Notes: generated by a model from the letters alone, not told the origin. Shown: positions 11,288 through 22,449, numbered from the stretch's first letter. The stretch is 64,000 nucleotides of DNA from Anthostomella pinea (GCA_963556695.1 CAUWAG010000007.1:4526001-4590000); one strand, 5' to 3'. Numbers and translations: made by a program.

Positions 11288-12411
11288 TCAGACCAAGTTG
11301 AGCGACCTGAACGCCTTGGTCACCGATAACCATAAATCCCCGGCCTTGTCCTCCACACGAACCCCGTCCTTGCACCACGCCACAGCACTCTTGACGACGT
11401 CGACAGTCCAGCAGACGCCGCGGTACGTCCCGTACGATACGGACAGCGCCGCCAAGATCCAGACTGCCATCTTCACTCTCTTCCAAAACTTACCCCGGTC
11501 GAACGGCTCGGTGGGTGGGCCCTCGTAGCTACCTCTAATCACAATCGGCCTGGGGGACGTTGAGTAAGTACCGTATGAGAGAGGAGGGTAATCGTTGCTT
11601 ATGGGTAGCAGGCTCTGTCGTTCATTCCTGTGATGTGTGTGGCTGTAAGCAGTGCTACGAGGACCTCTGGCCTGGTGCTCTACGTGAGGTTGGCGCAGGG
11701 TGCCATGGCGACGCTCGTATTCCCTAGCTATCTCCAACCGGGTCGTGTAGGTGGCGGAGGATGGTGTTGCGTCCTGTCTCAGGTTGTTGTCGATTCGTGC
11801 TGGAAGAAGATGTTCTGAAGGCAGGGTGTGCGAGAGGGGATGAGGACTCGGAGCAGGAAAATCGATGAGCTCCTGGTATGAGGAAGGCGAAAGGAAGTAC
11901 CCAGGCCCCCTTCGGTCATAGGGCCCAACGACTTCAACCGAATAGACCGCTGTGATCCCGTGTTCACATACGAAGTCTTCCTCATCTGCGCCGATGGGTC
12001 TCGAAGACGCAGCAGCTTCCCATTGTCCGGGTGTGGGCTGCACGGTGCGATGGGCAAATAGCCAAGCCTCGTTCTTTGGCTGTTGGGGTGTTTGCTCTCG
12101 AGATCGAGGCCGCCGAACGATGTTATCTATTGGCAGTCGGCGGTGACGTTAGACTTGCGAGTGTCTCCTGCATGGGGATATAGCTATAGAGACCAGGAGG
12201 AACGTACAATCAAGAAAACCACCTTGCCATCTTGACTATAAGGTAACAGAATGACGATGGGGTGGTGATAGCACCCACCGTCGATCTCGGCGTCCACCAC
12301 GGTCAACTTCTCCTTGTGAGGCAACCATTTTATGCAGCCGGCGAGGTGCCCTCCATGCCCAGCCGGTTCGCGGGAGCGCCCGTGAGCGGATGACGCTGTC
12401 ACGCCAGGCAT
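11288..12411 (-). pseudogene. Uncharacterised fungal membrane protein gene split by a single-base frameshift
   Basis: Exon 1 is 12411-12208 (start Met, 68 codons) and exon 2 runs from 12126 down; the 81-base intron has donor GTACGT, a CTAAC branch and a TAG acceptor. The N-terminal part contains YHHPIVILLP and KVVFLI followed by ITSFGG, LGYLPIAP, PHPDNGKL and KTSYVNT. From memory this resembles an uncharacterised fungal family in which that block continues as a PYDRRGP-type segment. Here PYDRRGPGYFLSPSSYQEL lies in the next frame, so one base is missing at about 11920-11926 (a GGGCCC run). After the shift the frame stays open to 11288 and ends with one membrane segment (VKMAVWILAALSVSYGTY). 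Unshifted, the protein would be about 347 residues. I cannot tell gene loss from a sequencing indel. Confidence 0.6.
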
Positions 12412-13487
12412 TGGGTCCACGCGATGTGATGCTTCATCTGTGATGCCGAGGAGAGTAACAGAGGAAGCGGCGGCATTCAGTCGGGTCGCCCACCGCAGCC
12501 TTTTAAACGATGCCCTCGGTGTCGCAGGTGTCGAGAGGGAGGGCGCTCGGGTGTCCAGTGTTCAACCTTGGCGCCTAATGCGGACGGAATCGTGGCCGGC
12601 CTGCCTCTTCACCCTCCTCGTCAATGCGGTGTGACCTTTCAGTCCAGTCGGCCTTACACAGCCACTGGTGACCTGGTCGCTGGCACCAATGATCGTGCGA
12701 GCAGCAAAGAGCCTGCCTCAAGTCGACCACCCCCAGAACGACGCCGACGATTCCAGCGGCCACTCGAGGTTGTTCCATTCGGCAATGCCCCAGGATTCAA
12801 ACCCCAACTCGAACATAGAACCAATCCAAACATGAGCCTCAGGCCCTTGGCTACGTAATCCTGAGGATCACTGTCAGAATTGACCAATCAATGAAACGGC
12901 CTCAGTAAGCCCTCGTAGGTTTCTTATCTTGTGGCTGTTCCAAAGACGCCGTCTCTCCAGTAGGTTCTCTCTAAGTCAAAACGAGTCTGAAACGCTCCTA
13001 ATCCTTTCGTAGGCCTCCAAGGCTTCTCCCCAGTTGTACAGAATCTTGCTGATGTTGCTTCACCTTTCGATGGACGATAAGATCATGTACATACCCTCTT
13101 GTACATCGCGAGACCGTCTACTATCACAGTTCCGTCCGCAAATCACATTCACATGCCAGTTTTTAGCTCTCAGCAAACATGCATATACAAATTCTTTTGG
13201 GTGCTTTTATCTCGCTGATTATCGCATGGCTATAAAGTTCCATGCTTGTATAGGATTGTGTTTGAGGTAACAAATCGCTGCTGCCGTCGTTCACCGGCAT
13301 CTTCTCACTGACAGCCTCGGGCCCGTTACCCGGAGCGCCGTCGGTGCGGGACTGGCGAGATAAGTACCTGCGAAGGCGTCCTCAAACCCCTAAGCCCTGA
13401 ACCCTAGTGACGGCCCGGCTCTGGCCAAGCTCTTGTCGCGGATACCCGGGACCAGACAGTGTCTGTACATGGCCTGTCGAGGAGGGT
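12412..13487. other. Intergenic stretch without a supportable gene
   Basis: Short frames only, none with motifs. This should contain the promoter of the minus-strand membrane protein gene and the 3' end of the RING gene. Confidence 0.45.
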
Positions 13488-14085
13488 TTAGAGCCGCGGC
13501 GGCTGAACGAAAACCACTTCGCCAGGCTTGAAGCAGGGTACCAAACCCGCAGTTGCTCGCGAGACAACATACGCATTGCCCATCAGAAAAAGCCCCAGGA
13601 GACACAGGATTGCCATCGGGGTGAGAGAGATGCGGCGCTTTGAAACAGGGATCTTCCGCAATTTGGCCAGACGCGGACGATAGGCAAGGTCGGCGAAAAC
13701 ATCCAAGACCTTGGAGATCTGTGACAAGATGAATGTTAGCCCGGCATAATGATTCGAAAGTATAGCTAGACTAAGCCGAATTTCCTTCATTGTCTCCTGA
13801 ATATCGGCCATGATAGGCTGGTCCATCGCTGCAGGCTGGATCCCTTCCCTACACATGGGACAGTGGTATGGGCCATTGCTGTGTTGGAAATAGGCTAATA
13901 AACACTAGAAAGGCCCAGAGATTTGTCAGGTATACTGTCTTATTGTCTGAGGGAGGTGACCGGCCAACCTCTCTGCAAAAGTGGTACCCCCTGGAACATG
14001 CGGATCGTGGATCTTGTAGTAGCTGGTGACAGATCGGGCAAATTAACTCCAGTATTATTTCTTCCAGCTTGTTCCAGTCGGCCAT
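13488..14085 (-). CDS. RING-type zinc finger protein with one transmembrane segment (putative E3 ligase)
   Basis: Exons 14085-13969 and 13904-13488, joined at a 64-base intron, give 177 residues. The splice is supported because it completes the RING pattern: C16, C19, C30, then YHFC with C37, and after the junction C40, C54, C57 (CPMC). The position normally held by the metal-binding His is Tyr34, with His35 next to it, so zinc site 2 may be altered. A hydrophobic segment at about 133-153 (MAILCLLGLFLMGNAYVV) should anchor the protein in a membrane. RING proteins of this type pass ubiquitin from an E2 to a substrate; the target is unknown. A transposon ends 18 bases upstream of the start codon, so the original promoter is displaced by 2.2 kb. 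Confidence 0.65.
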
Positions 14086-14103
14086 GCTGTAGAATACAGT
14101 ATA

Positions 14104-14191
14104 CCATGCCCCACCCACCACTCGGCCACCCCCACCACTCGGACTGCAAAATCTACTGCCACACACCAAAACATCAACAACTTCACTTATA
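14104..14191 (+). repeat. Left terminal inverted repeat of the Fot1/pogo element
   Basis: 88 bases identical to the reverse complement of 16243-16330. The 11-mer CCACCACTCGG occurs twice inside it (14115-14125 and 14132-14142), a possible transposase-binding repeat. Confidence 0.93.
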
Positions 14192-14404
14192 CCGAATCCA
14201 ACTGGTTTTGAAGTGATTCGCGATGTAATTAGTTCGCTGAATAGCTCTTTTCTTGAGGTTTATCCCAATATAGATCCTTTTAGCCAGACCCGGCGATGAG
14301 GGGTCCCCCCGCCCGTGGTTTCTACCCCTCATAAGGGCAAATTTGCCCTTTATGCACCCGTTCTCTTCTTCTTTTGTATGCAACGCAGCATCGTGACTCT
14401 CGAA

Positions 14405-16177
14405 ATGCCTTCTTATACAGAGGATACTATGGCAGATACCATACTAGATGTCACCGATAACAAGCTGTCGGTCCGAAAATCCGCTCAGAAATGGGGTATC
14501 CCTAAGCAGACGCTGTCTGACCGCCTTAACAGCAAACCCTCGAAAGGAGAGACGCAACAGCTAAAAAGAAGACTATCCGACGAGCAGGAAACACGCCTAG
14601 CCCAGTAGATACTTCGTCAGGAGTCTTTGGGGCTCGCCCTATCGCATAGCGCCGTAAGGCAATCGTTCAGGCTACCTCCAAGTTAAACGGCATCACTGAG
14701 ACAGTTGGGAAGAACTGGATAGATGGATTTCTTCTCTGTAACCCCCAAATAAAGACGAAAATTGGCCGCAGACAGGAAGCCGCTCGTTCTAAGGGCTTTA
14801 TGCCGAAGCCTGTTAACTGGTACTTTGATCATCGCGAGGATTTCGATTAGGTGAAGCCCCAGAACACGTACAACGTGGATAAAGGCGGTATCATGGCGGG
14901 TTTCGGTACAGGAAAGCCCCTGAAAAATCCCTAAATAATCCCTTGCTGCCTTTATCCATTAACTAACCTATCTAGGGCTTAATGGTCTCGTTTTAGGCAG
15001 CTCAGAGACGAAAAAGACCTTCTTGAAGAGCGACCAAGGCCGCGGCTGGACCTCCTTCATTGAGGCCATCTCCGCTACGGGCAAGGCCCTCACGCCAGGC
15101 ATTATATTCAAAGGAAAAGATCTCCAGGCCCAGTGGTTCTTTCGGGAGTTCAGAGAGATCGCCCCCTGGCATTATATATGCACTGATATTGGCTGGACGG
15201 GTAACGCAGTCGCCGTGGAGTGGTTGGAGAGTGTTTTCCTCCCTCAAGCCAACCAGGTACGAGAAGATGATAATTCTAAAGCGGTACTCTTGATCCTTAA
15301 TGGGCACAAGAGCCATACCTCCGTATGTATTAACTCTTTTTTTTTTTTCTAAATTTTTTTTTTGAAATCGATAGATGTATAGCTAATCATTTAGCGATAG
15401 GATGAGTTCATGACCACGTGCTTCTTGAATAACGTTTAGCTTTGTTTTCTTCCAGCACACACCTCCCACGGGCTTCAACCACTCGATAACGGCCCCTTTA
15501 ACGCCGTGAAGGCTGCTTACCGCAAGCATATCGCTCAGTTAGCTACTCAGACTGATGCTGCCCCTGTGGACAAGATCAACTTCATCAGATGCTACTCCAA
15601 GGCAAGGAACGACGGCCTGACGGTCAAAAATTGTCAGGCTGGCTTTAGAACTACTGGCAATTGGCCTATTAACCGCAGAAAGGCGTTATCACATCCAGAA
15701 ATCTAACAGGATAAGGCCGCAACCCCTGAGCCTGAACAGGTCAAAACTTCAGAACCTGAAGACTTCCAGACGCCCAAAAATAGCCGCCAAATCATGGATA
15801 TGGGCAAAAATAAGTCCCCAACCACTCGGCTGAAGTTACGCAAGGTTGCGAATGCTTTTGAGAAGCAATCAGGAGAGATGGTGCTAAAGGACCAGAAAAT
15901 CGAGAGCCTGGAGGCCGAACTGGACCGCATGCGCCCTAAAAAGCACAGAAAGATCCCTAACCCAAATAAACGCTTCAAAAATATCCCAGATATTCTTTCA
16001 GCTAGTGAAGAACAGCCTCAGAGAGGCCGCAGGGCTGCGCAGCCTGTGGTTGTTGAAGATACCACTGATGAGGGGAAAGAGGATGAAAGCTCTGATTCGG
16101 AAGAAGAGGAGATTGTGGCCACTAGGGAGACCCGTTTGGGCCGACAGAGTCGCCGGCCGCCTAGATACGATAACTAA
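14405..16177 (+). pseudogene. Degenerate Fot1/pogo transposase with DDE domain
   Basis: The N-terminus has a psq/CENP-B type helix-turn-helix (SVRKSAQKWGIPKQTLSDRL). The middle has GKNWIDGFL and NTYNVD, then the DDE core RGWTSFIEAISATGKALTP, GIIFKGKDLQ, WLESVFLP, LLILNGHKSH, HTSHGLQPLDNGPF. A Lys/Glu-rich, coiled-coil-like tail ends at 16177. Two introns are visible, about 14906-14975 and 15323-15400. In-frame stops occur at 14606 (TAG), 14848 (TAG), 15437 (TAG) and 15704 (TAA), and one region near 14640-14700 is out of frame. The second catalytic Asp is Asn (AAT at 15299-15301), and the Glu after the first catalytic Asp is Lys (14881-14883). Several of these lesions fit C-to-T at CpA on one strand, the RIP signature. 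Confidence 0.88.
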
Positions 16178-16242
16178 ACCGCCATAGACGAGTAGATTGA
16201 ACATTTTCACAGCCGAAAACACCATGAATTGACTGATTTCGC

Positions 16243-16330
16243 TATAAGTGAAGTTGTTGATGTTTTGGTGTGTGGCAGTAGATTTTGCAGTCCGAGTGGT
16301 GGGGGTGGCCGAGTGGTGGGTGGGGCATGG
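16243..16330 (-). repeat. Right terminal inverted repeat of the Fot1/pogo element
   Basis: Perfect inverted copy of 14104-14191, also with the doubled CCACCACTCGG; bordered by TA at 16331-16332. Confidence 0.93.
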
Positions 16331-16332
16331 TA

Positions 16333-17242
16333 TGGCTTTGCCGATAAAGTAGTTTGTCTGTAATCGTTGCGAAAGCGCTCAATTGTGTCCTTCTGCCCTT
16401 TGCACCAGGCTCGTTTTTCTATGCGATTTTGGTGGTTGAGTTTTTTTCTGAAGTTAGAACATGTGGAGATATCATGTCAACAAGGAGAATATATACATGT
16501 ATAAACACGTGTCCACCAGACCTTTTTGAGGTGTTTTCCATAGGCAGCTACGTGCTCGAGGCTGCGAGACTAAGCAGCAATTCACAGGCTATCTAGCTAC
16601 AGATATTACAATCGACGCTTTGCTCGAACGACCGAGATGCTCCCGGTGCTGCTTGTTAGCAATACATGAAAGAATCTATATGGGTTTCTCGAGTCAACGA
16701 GGGGGTTCCGACACCTCTTCATAGTGTTCTTCAATACCAGAAGCAAGTGTGCATAATAAGCCTTTGTTTTATGTGAGACACGCAATGTACTACTTTGATT
16801 TACCGAGCAGATTCGCTACTATGTCGCATATCTTCTACCAAACACACGTGAACAGGGTCGGTCAGATACAGCCGACGAGGCTTGCATTCACGGATGTCCG
16901 GGTACCGGCTGAACCATGCCGGTACTCTTGGGGCGCCGGATCCAACCGTCAGCACAGATGAAGTGAGGCTCTATCGTCACAACCTCATGCCTCTTTCAAC
17001 TTTCAGAAGTGCGGGCATGGTGCGGCTCAACTTCATAAATGACATGATAGTACGACCGGTACGAACCACATCCGGTATGTGGACCTTGACCATGACGTCG
17101 TATCCCACCGACCAAAAGAGCCCCTCCCAAGCCCCTCAACCGCAACTCCATATATCGGACTGTGCTGGGCTGTCTTCCACTTCCTGTGAGACAAACTCGT
17201 TTTAGTCGTGTCTTCTGCTATCACCTTGGAAGACGAACTACC
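16333..17242. other. Intergenic stretch between transposon and GST gene
   Basis: Before the insertion, its left end would have been the upstream region of the RING gene. An ATATAT motif at about 17149 may serve the GST gene. No gene seen. Confidence 0.45.
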
Positions 17243-18003
17243 ATGACTCTCACTGTTCACCACCTGGGCGTCTCCCAGTCGGACCGAGTCGTCTGGCTGT
17301 GCGAGGAGCTGGGCATCGAGTACAACCTCAAGAAGTACGACAGAGCACCGATCCTATCCCCGGATGAATACAAGGCGCTGCATCCACTCGGTGCCGCCCC
17401 TGTCATCGAGGACGGCCATGTCGAGCTTGCCGAGTCCAGCGCCTGTGTCGAGTACATCTGCCAGATATACGGCAAGGGACGTTTCGTCGTCGCGCCGGGG
17501 CAGAAGAACTACGCCGATTACTTGTATTGGTTCCGTAAGGCAGTCTCCTCATGTTCACCTCCTGGTACGCAGTGATAACTGACATATGAGCAGATTTCGT
17601 GAATGGCACCTTGACGCCCGCACTATCGCGGACACTGGCGTTGTCGCTGGCGGGACTTGGCAAAGACAACGACACTTTAAAGCGGTATGACGACAAGCTC
17701 AAGCAGATTCTGGGTTTCGTCGACGAGCGCCTCTCCAAGGTGCCCTGGCTTGCAGGCGAGGAGATCACTGCGGCCGACATCACGATTGTGTGTTGTCTCA
17801 CCTCGATGCGCAGTTTCTACCCGTACGACCTCGGCGAGTACAAAAACATCCTCGCCTATCTCAAGCGCATTTCTGAGCGGGATGGGTACCGGCGCGCGGT
17901 ACAGAAAGGTGACCCCGATCTGGATATTGATAAGTTGACTGGGGCTGCGCCTCCGCCTATGCAAAAGGGGCTGGCGGCTGCGCTGCAGGCACGTGGAAAG
18001 TGA
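17243..18003 (+). CDS. Glutathione S-transferase
   Basis: Exons 17243-17534 and 17594-18003 encode 233 residues; the 59-base intron splits a His codon and restores YWFHFVNGTLTP. The N-terminal thioredoxin-fold domain contains SQSDRVVWLCEELG, HPLGAAPVIED (the cis-Pro of the glutathione site) and ELAESSACVEYI. The C-terminal helical domain contains VPWLAGEEITAADI, the usual GST N-capping box. It resembles the yeast Gtt1/bacterial type of cytosolic GST, which conjugates glutathione to electrophiles or acts as a peroxidase. Its 3' end faces the transporter gene tail-to-tail, 139 bases away. With the nearby M19 dipeptidase it could form a conjugate-processing pair, which is inference. Confidence 0.88.
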
Positions 18004-18142
18004 GGACTGTAGAGAATGATGCGTGGTCAAACACTGAAAGCTCGCATCCTTAGTTCAACTATTAGGACAATGTAATATCCTGGTTCGACGCATTCTAATT
18101 CTTACTCTGCATGCTTTCCTGCACGGGTCAGCAAGTGTCGCA

Positions 18143-19895
18143 TCACATGCCGGCATCTGGTTCGCCTGGCGTACCGGCCACCTCCCCTTTCCTTCCCTGC
18201 GGCCACTTCTTGGAACAGTATAGTATGGCAAGCGTGAGCACGATTTCGATCGCAAAAAACATGGCGGCCATCTCGTACCCGATGGAGAAATGGGGCGCCT
18301 CACCGGTGTTGTAGATGAGCAGCGGAACCCAGGCGTTGAAAGTGTATGCTGCCGTCTCGACGACGCCAATGATCATGGCGCGATGCTCAGCCGAGTGCGA
18401 GCAGATTTCGTTGATCCAGGTGATGATCAGACCACCAGCTCCGGTCTCTAGAAAGGTGAGCATCCAGCCAGCCATCATCGCCGATGTGTTATGCTCTGGG
18501 TAGACGGAGAGGATGATGTTTCCCGCCATTGCAATGAGGCAGGCGACGATGATGATCTCCCAGCGGCTCTGAATGGCATCACTCGTCCAGGCATATATTA
18601 TCGTGGATACGATCTGGGCACCATATCCGGCGGTGGGGATGATGTTGATCTCTTCCGTCGTGTATTGGTGTGTTGCCTTGAGCCATAGGTTCATGTAGGA
18701 GTATATCCGAATACCGAGTACGTGGGCGATGAAGATGGAGCAGAAGAGATAGACTGGCCAGGAAGTGGCGATCTCGCGGATGATCTTCCAGGTGAGCTTC
18801 TTCATGGGCTCACGGCCGCAGCTTTCCATGCGACCGATTGCTCGGTCGCGGTCTTCGCCCTTGAGCCACCGAGCCTTCGAATCGGTGGGCGCGTCGGGGA
18901 TGGCCCAGTAGCCATACATGGCGATGGGAATGCCGATGATTCCTGTATTCGGTTAGTCTGTTGCAAACACCTACGCCATTACACTGCTGCGGGTTGGTTA
19001 TCGTGTGTCTAGAGACAGGTGTTCATCCCAGACACACTCATCACCGCGGCCATCCTGCAAGGCCTCAGGGGGGGTTGACTTGCCATCAAACACAAAGAGC
19101 CAACGCCAGGCTCGAAGACCGGCTCTGCCATCCATACCACTGTATAGTGCGGCTTGCAAGTATCTATTTGCAAGTTAGCTTTTGCAGGTGCGATATGTTT
19201 CGCCCGACGCATGGGGTCGGATTTGAACTTACCCGGAGAACATCTGTGCTGCACTCGAGGAAGCTTGGAAGATGCAGGATCGCTTGCCCAGCTCCATCGG
19301 TGTGTACCAGTTGCCAAGTAATGTCATGATACCCGGATACGCCGAAGCCTCCAAGAGACCGACAAAGAAACGAAGAGCACATAGCGTGCTGGTGTTCTTG
19401 GCGCCGGCCATACCAATGACGAACAAGCTCCAGGCAATCTCCAGACTGGGCAACCAGATCGAGGGACGAACTTTGGTCAACATCAGCTGAGACGGGACCT
19501 GGCCCACGATGTAGCCAACGGTCCAGAAGGTCGTCAACAGGTTGAGATCGTTGCCAGCCATGACCAGGTCCTCCTTCATACCCGAAACGTAGGCATTGCT
19601 GACCTATGACACAACTATTTAGCCAGTCATCGCGTGGTATGGGATTCGGTGGACTCACATTCGTCTGGTCCAGATACTTGACGAAATACGCAACACAGCA
19701 GTAGCTCATAATCCACCAGTCAATCTTCGCAATGAATTTGCGCTCTTCCGGTGTCTTGTCCAGAGAGTCCCAGATGACGGCGCCAATCCTATGCTTCAGG
19801 GGTCGTTTAGGCGGAGGCGTATAATCGACGGGCGAGAGATTGACCGAAGGGTCAGCCTTATCGCCCGTAGGAACCTTCTCAACGTCAGGCTCCAT
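18143..19895 (-). CDS. MFS permease of the anion:cation symporter (Dal5/Tna1-like) family
   Basis: Exons 19895-19659, 19603-19233, 19163-19084 and 18942-18143 give 495 residues. The protein starts with a hydrophilic tail, then the family signature YCCVAYFVKYLDQTNVSNAY (short stretch over the first junction). About twelve membrane segments follow, with the usual fungal motifs LRFFVGLLEASAYPG and GNWYTPMELGKRS, and a hydrophilic C-terminus. Dal5-type permeases import carboxylates such as allantoate, nicotinate, dipeptides or related anions with protons; the substrate cannot be read from sequence. The third intron (18943-19083) needs a GC donor, GCAAGT, which restores the frame exactly across FDG-IIGIP. 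It is transcribed divergently from the M19 dipeptidase over about 770 bases. Confidence 0.9.
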
Positions 19896-20664
19896 GGTGG
19901 TCTCGGGTCTGGTCAGTTATGAGTGGTGGATGTCCTGCAGGTCGCAGGAGGCTCCTTACATCGTCGTTGGATGTCTTATACGCAACTCATATGGCTCACA
20001 TGCCTAGATACGCAACGCAAGAAAACGACGGCCTCGATAACGTGCTTTGAGATCCGGATGATGGAATGTTGATTCGTAACCCAGTCTGCTTGATACCAGC
20101 CGTGATAGCAATATCGGCGAGCACACCGACGGTCGGGCAGAAGCCGATATGGGATCCATACGCCCCCATATATCAGGGTTCAGACCTCCACCTGGAGAGT
20201 CCACCTGGAGTCCTGGACGAGGTCTGTGAAGATCATCTACCAATCTAGCGAACGGCTCGGCGCTGATTCTGTATGCAGGCGTCTGCCTGTCAAGCTGGCC
20301 TAGCCGGTAGGTATCGAATGTTTCTGCGGTAGGAAGACACTGCTGTCGACTCGCCTTGCGTATATAGGATTGCTGGAAATCAACATGGTGCTCATTCAGG
20401 TGCCAATGACGATCCAAAGCCTCGGATTTCGTCATCTTGGTCCGGGTCACCTCAGCCGGTGCGGATCGCACTCGGCTGTAGGAGGGTGTGGGAGCCATAT
20501 CGTCGGGAGAGGTCCGATGCTGGCATCTCCGAATAGCTGTCCGATGTTGCAATCGAGCCAGGCGACCGCGCGTTTGTAGAAAAAGACGTGTATGAACCAG
20601 CTGACTGACTGCCACCTGGCCTACAGCAGCACAGTAAACAAGCTTCCAGCCAGCAAGAAACACC
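19896..20664. promoter_or_regulatory. Divergent intergenic region between the symporter and dipeptidase genes
   Basis: Start codons lie at 19895 (minus) and 20665 (plus), so both promoters must be in these 769 bases. This supports joint control but does not prove it. I could not pick out a convincing operator. Confidence 0.5.
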
Positions 20665-21669
20665 ATGCTCACCGAATCCGAGGCGCGAGCTATCTACGCG
20701 GACGCGATCCATTTTGATGGCTTGAACATCTGCAACTGGTCGCGCGACATCTTCAAGTCGTGGCACAAAGGGGGCATCACGGGTGTTTCGTGCACCTGCG
20801 CCATCTGGGAGAATTTCAAAGGGAGCATCCGGAATGTCGTGCAGTTCAAGAAGTGGTTCGAGGAGCACAGCGACCTGATTGTACAGGCGCACTCTGTGGC
20901 CGACATCCGCGCCGCGAAGAAGGCCGGCAAGACAGCCGTGCTGCTGTCATGGCAAAACACGGCCGGCATTGAGGATCAGCTCGACTACTTGCGCGTCTTT
21001 CGCGACCTGGGCGTCAGGAAGATGCAACTCACGTACAACACCCAGAATTACTCTGGTGCAGGCTATACCGAGCTCAACGACTCTGGACTGACAGGCTTCG
21101 GACGGGAGGTCATCGATGAGATGGCCAAGCTGGGAATGGTCGTCGATCTGAGCCACGTCGGGCCCAAGACCACCGAAGACGCCATCCAGTACGCGCCTGA
21201 GGGCAAGCCGCCGTGTTTCTCGCATGTGCTGCCGTCCGGGATGAAGGAACACACGAGGAACAAGTCGGACCACCTCATCAAGCTCATCGGGTCCAAGGGG
21301 GGCTTCGTAGGGCTGTCGCAGTTCGGCCCGCACATGGAGAAGGAGAATGACAGCACCATCGACGACTACGTTGAAGCTCTGGACTACGTTATTGGACTGA
21401 TAGGGGAGGACCTCGTGGGCATTGGTTCCGATGCGAGCGAGGGTCACGGGCGGCCGAGCGACTTCATGGCCTGGTGCAACAAGGACAAGGGCTATGCGAG
21501 AAGGCTGACCCCGTGGGGAAGCCAGAAGGTAGTCAAGCCTCTGGGGCCTCTGGCAGAGCGCGCCGAGCTGGCCTGCGCCATGGCAAGAAAAGGCTGGGGC
21601 GAGGAGAAGATGCGGAAGGTCTTGGGTGAGAACTGGCTGAGATATCTCGAGCAGATCTTTGGTTCGTGA
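20665..21669 (+). CDS. Membrane dipeptidase-like metallohydrolase (peptidase family M19)
   Basis: A single exon of 334 residues. The expected dizinc ligands of the M19 TIM barrel are visible: H16-F-D18 near the start, the Glu of AGIED, His of VVDLSHVG and His of CFSHVLPSG, with Asp of GIGSDASEGHG completing the active site. No signal peptide or GPI tail is seen, so it should be cytosolic, unlike mammalian renal dipeptidase. M19 enzymes cleave dipeptides, including Cys-Gly from glutathione conjugates, and some open lactams or hydrolyse amide substrates. It is divergent from the symporter gene and close to a GST and an SDR. Fungal relatives occur in epipolythiodioxopiperazine clusters (GliJ), but no NRPS is present here. 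Confidence 0.9.
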   Translation: MLTESEARAIYADAIHFDGLNICNWSRDIFKSWHKGGITGVSCTCAIWENFKGSIRNVVQFKKWFEEHSDLIVQAHSVADIRAAKKAGKTAVLLSWQNTAGIEDQLDYLRVFRDLGVRKMQLTYNTQNYSGAGYTELNDSGLTGFGREVIDEMAKLGMVVDLSHVGPKTTEDAIQYAPEGKPPCFSHVLPSGMKEHTRNKSDHLIKLIGSKGGFVGLSQFGPHMEKENDSTIDDYVEALDYVIGLIGEDLVGIGSDASEGHGRPSDFMAWCNKDKGYARRLTPWGSQKVVKPLGPLAERAELACAMARKGWGEEKMRKVLGENWLRYLEQIFGS

Positions 21670-22449
21670 CATTCGGTGCTTGTCCTCTAACCTCGGGTCA
21701 TACCGTTGTCATAGAGGGACAAGGGGTACAAGACAAGTCTGTATACAGTCTTTCAGCAATGGCACAGCCGTGCTGGTAATAATGCCACTCGAAAAGGACA
21801 CTTGGAAGACAGACGTCTGAAGGCTCTTGTTACCTTGGTCGGTATTGAGCCCTAGGAGGAATACCCATTGCCATGGCTGGGTACGTGGTCACGAGGCCTT
21901 ACGCGCCAGTACTCATGAGCCGAGGCTGGCTGAGAGGATTATACGATGATATGATGCTGGCGTCTGCCATTATTCGGTCCCGAAGATATATGGACCAGAC
22001 AGGCATATGCTGGGCAGAGATGCCAGGATCGCGGAAATGATTGTTAAGCACTCCGTGACAAGACACCAGACAGGTGTCAGACAAGTCGTGTGCGTCATTC
22101 CTAACCTAATAAACACTTGCCCTCAAGCGTACCTTGCAGCATACCTCGATACCAGTACTACTACAGTGTAAGTGCGCCTCGATTGGTAAGACACTGCGCA
22201 CTTCGCGTCTTCGAGAAACCCGCTCGCCGAAACAGTTCACTGTTGCTCCGTCCGGTCGCGCGGACGCATGCGACAATGGGTAGGTTGAAGCTATGGAGTT
22301 GCTTGGCTAGGCAGCGAGTCAACAATCCACGCGAGCTACTTATAGAAACGATGAGCGACTTCAATGGATCAGAACCTGACTCAGTCGCCCACTATCCATA
22401 TATCTATCTACTTCGCCAATCCTGTCCTGCGACTTGTGCTTGAGCCGTC
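21670..22449. other. Intergenic stretch between dipeptidase and SDR genes
   Basis: No gene. CATATATC at about 22397-22404, some 50 bases before the SDR start, is a weak TATA candidate. Confidence 0.45.

Larger units (their letters stand above)
14104..16330. mobile_element. Fot1/pogo-type (Tc1-mariner superfamily) DNA transposon, complete ends, inactive
   Basis: The 2227-base element has 88-base perfect terminal inverted repeats and is flanked by TA on both sides (14102-14103 and 16331-16332), the target duplication expected for Tc1/mariner elements. It holds one transposase gene on the + strand, broken by several stops. Perfectly matched ends but a ruined gene suggest fairly recent insertion followed by rapid mutation. 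It sits directly upstream of the minus-strand RING gene. Confidence 0.93.
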
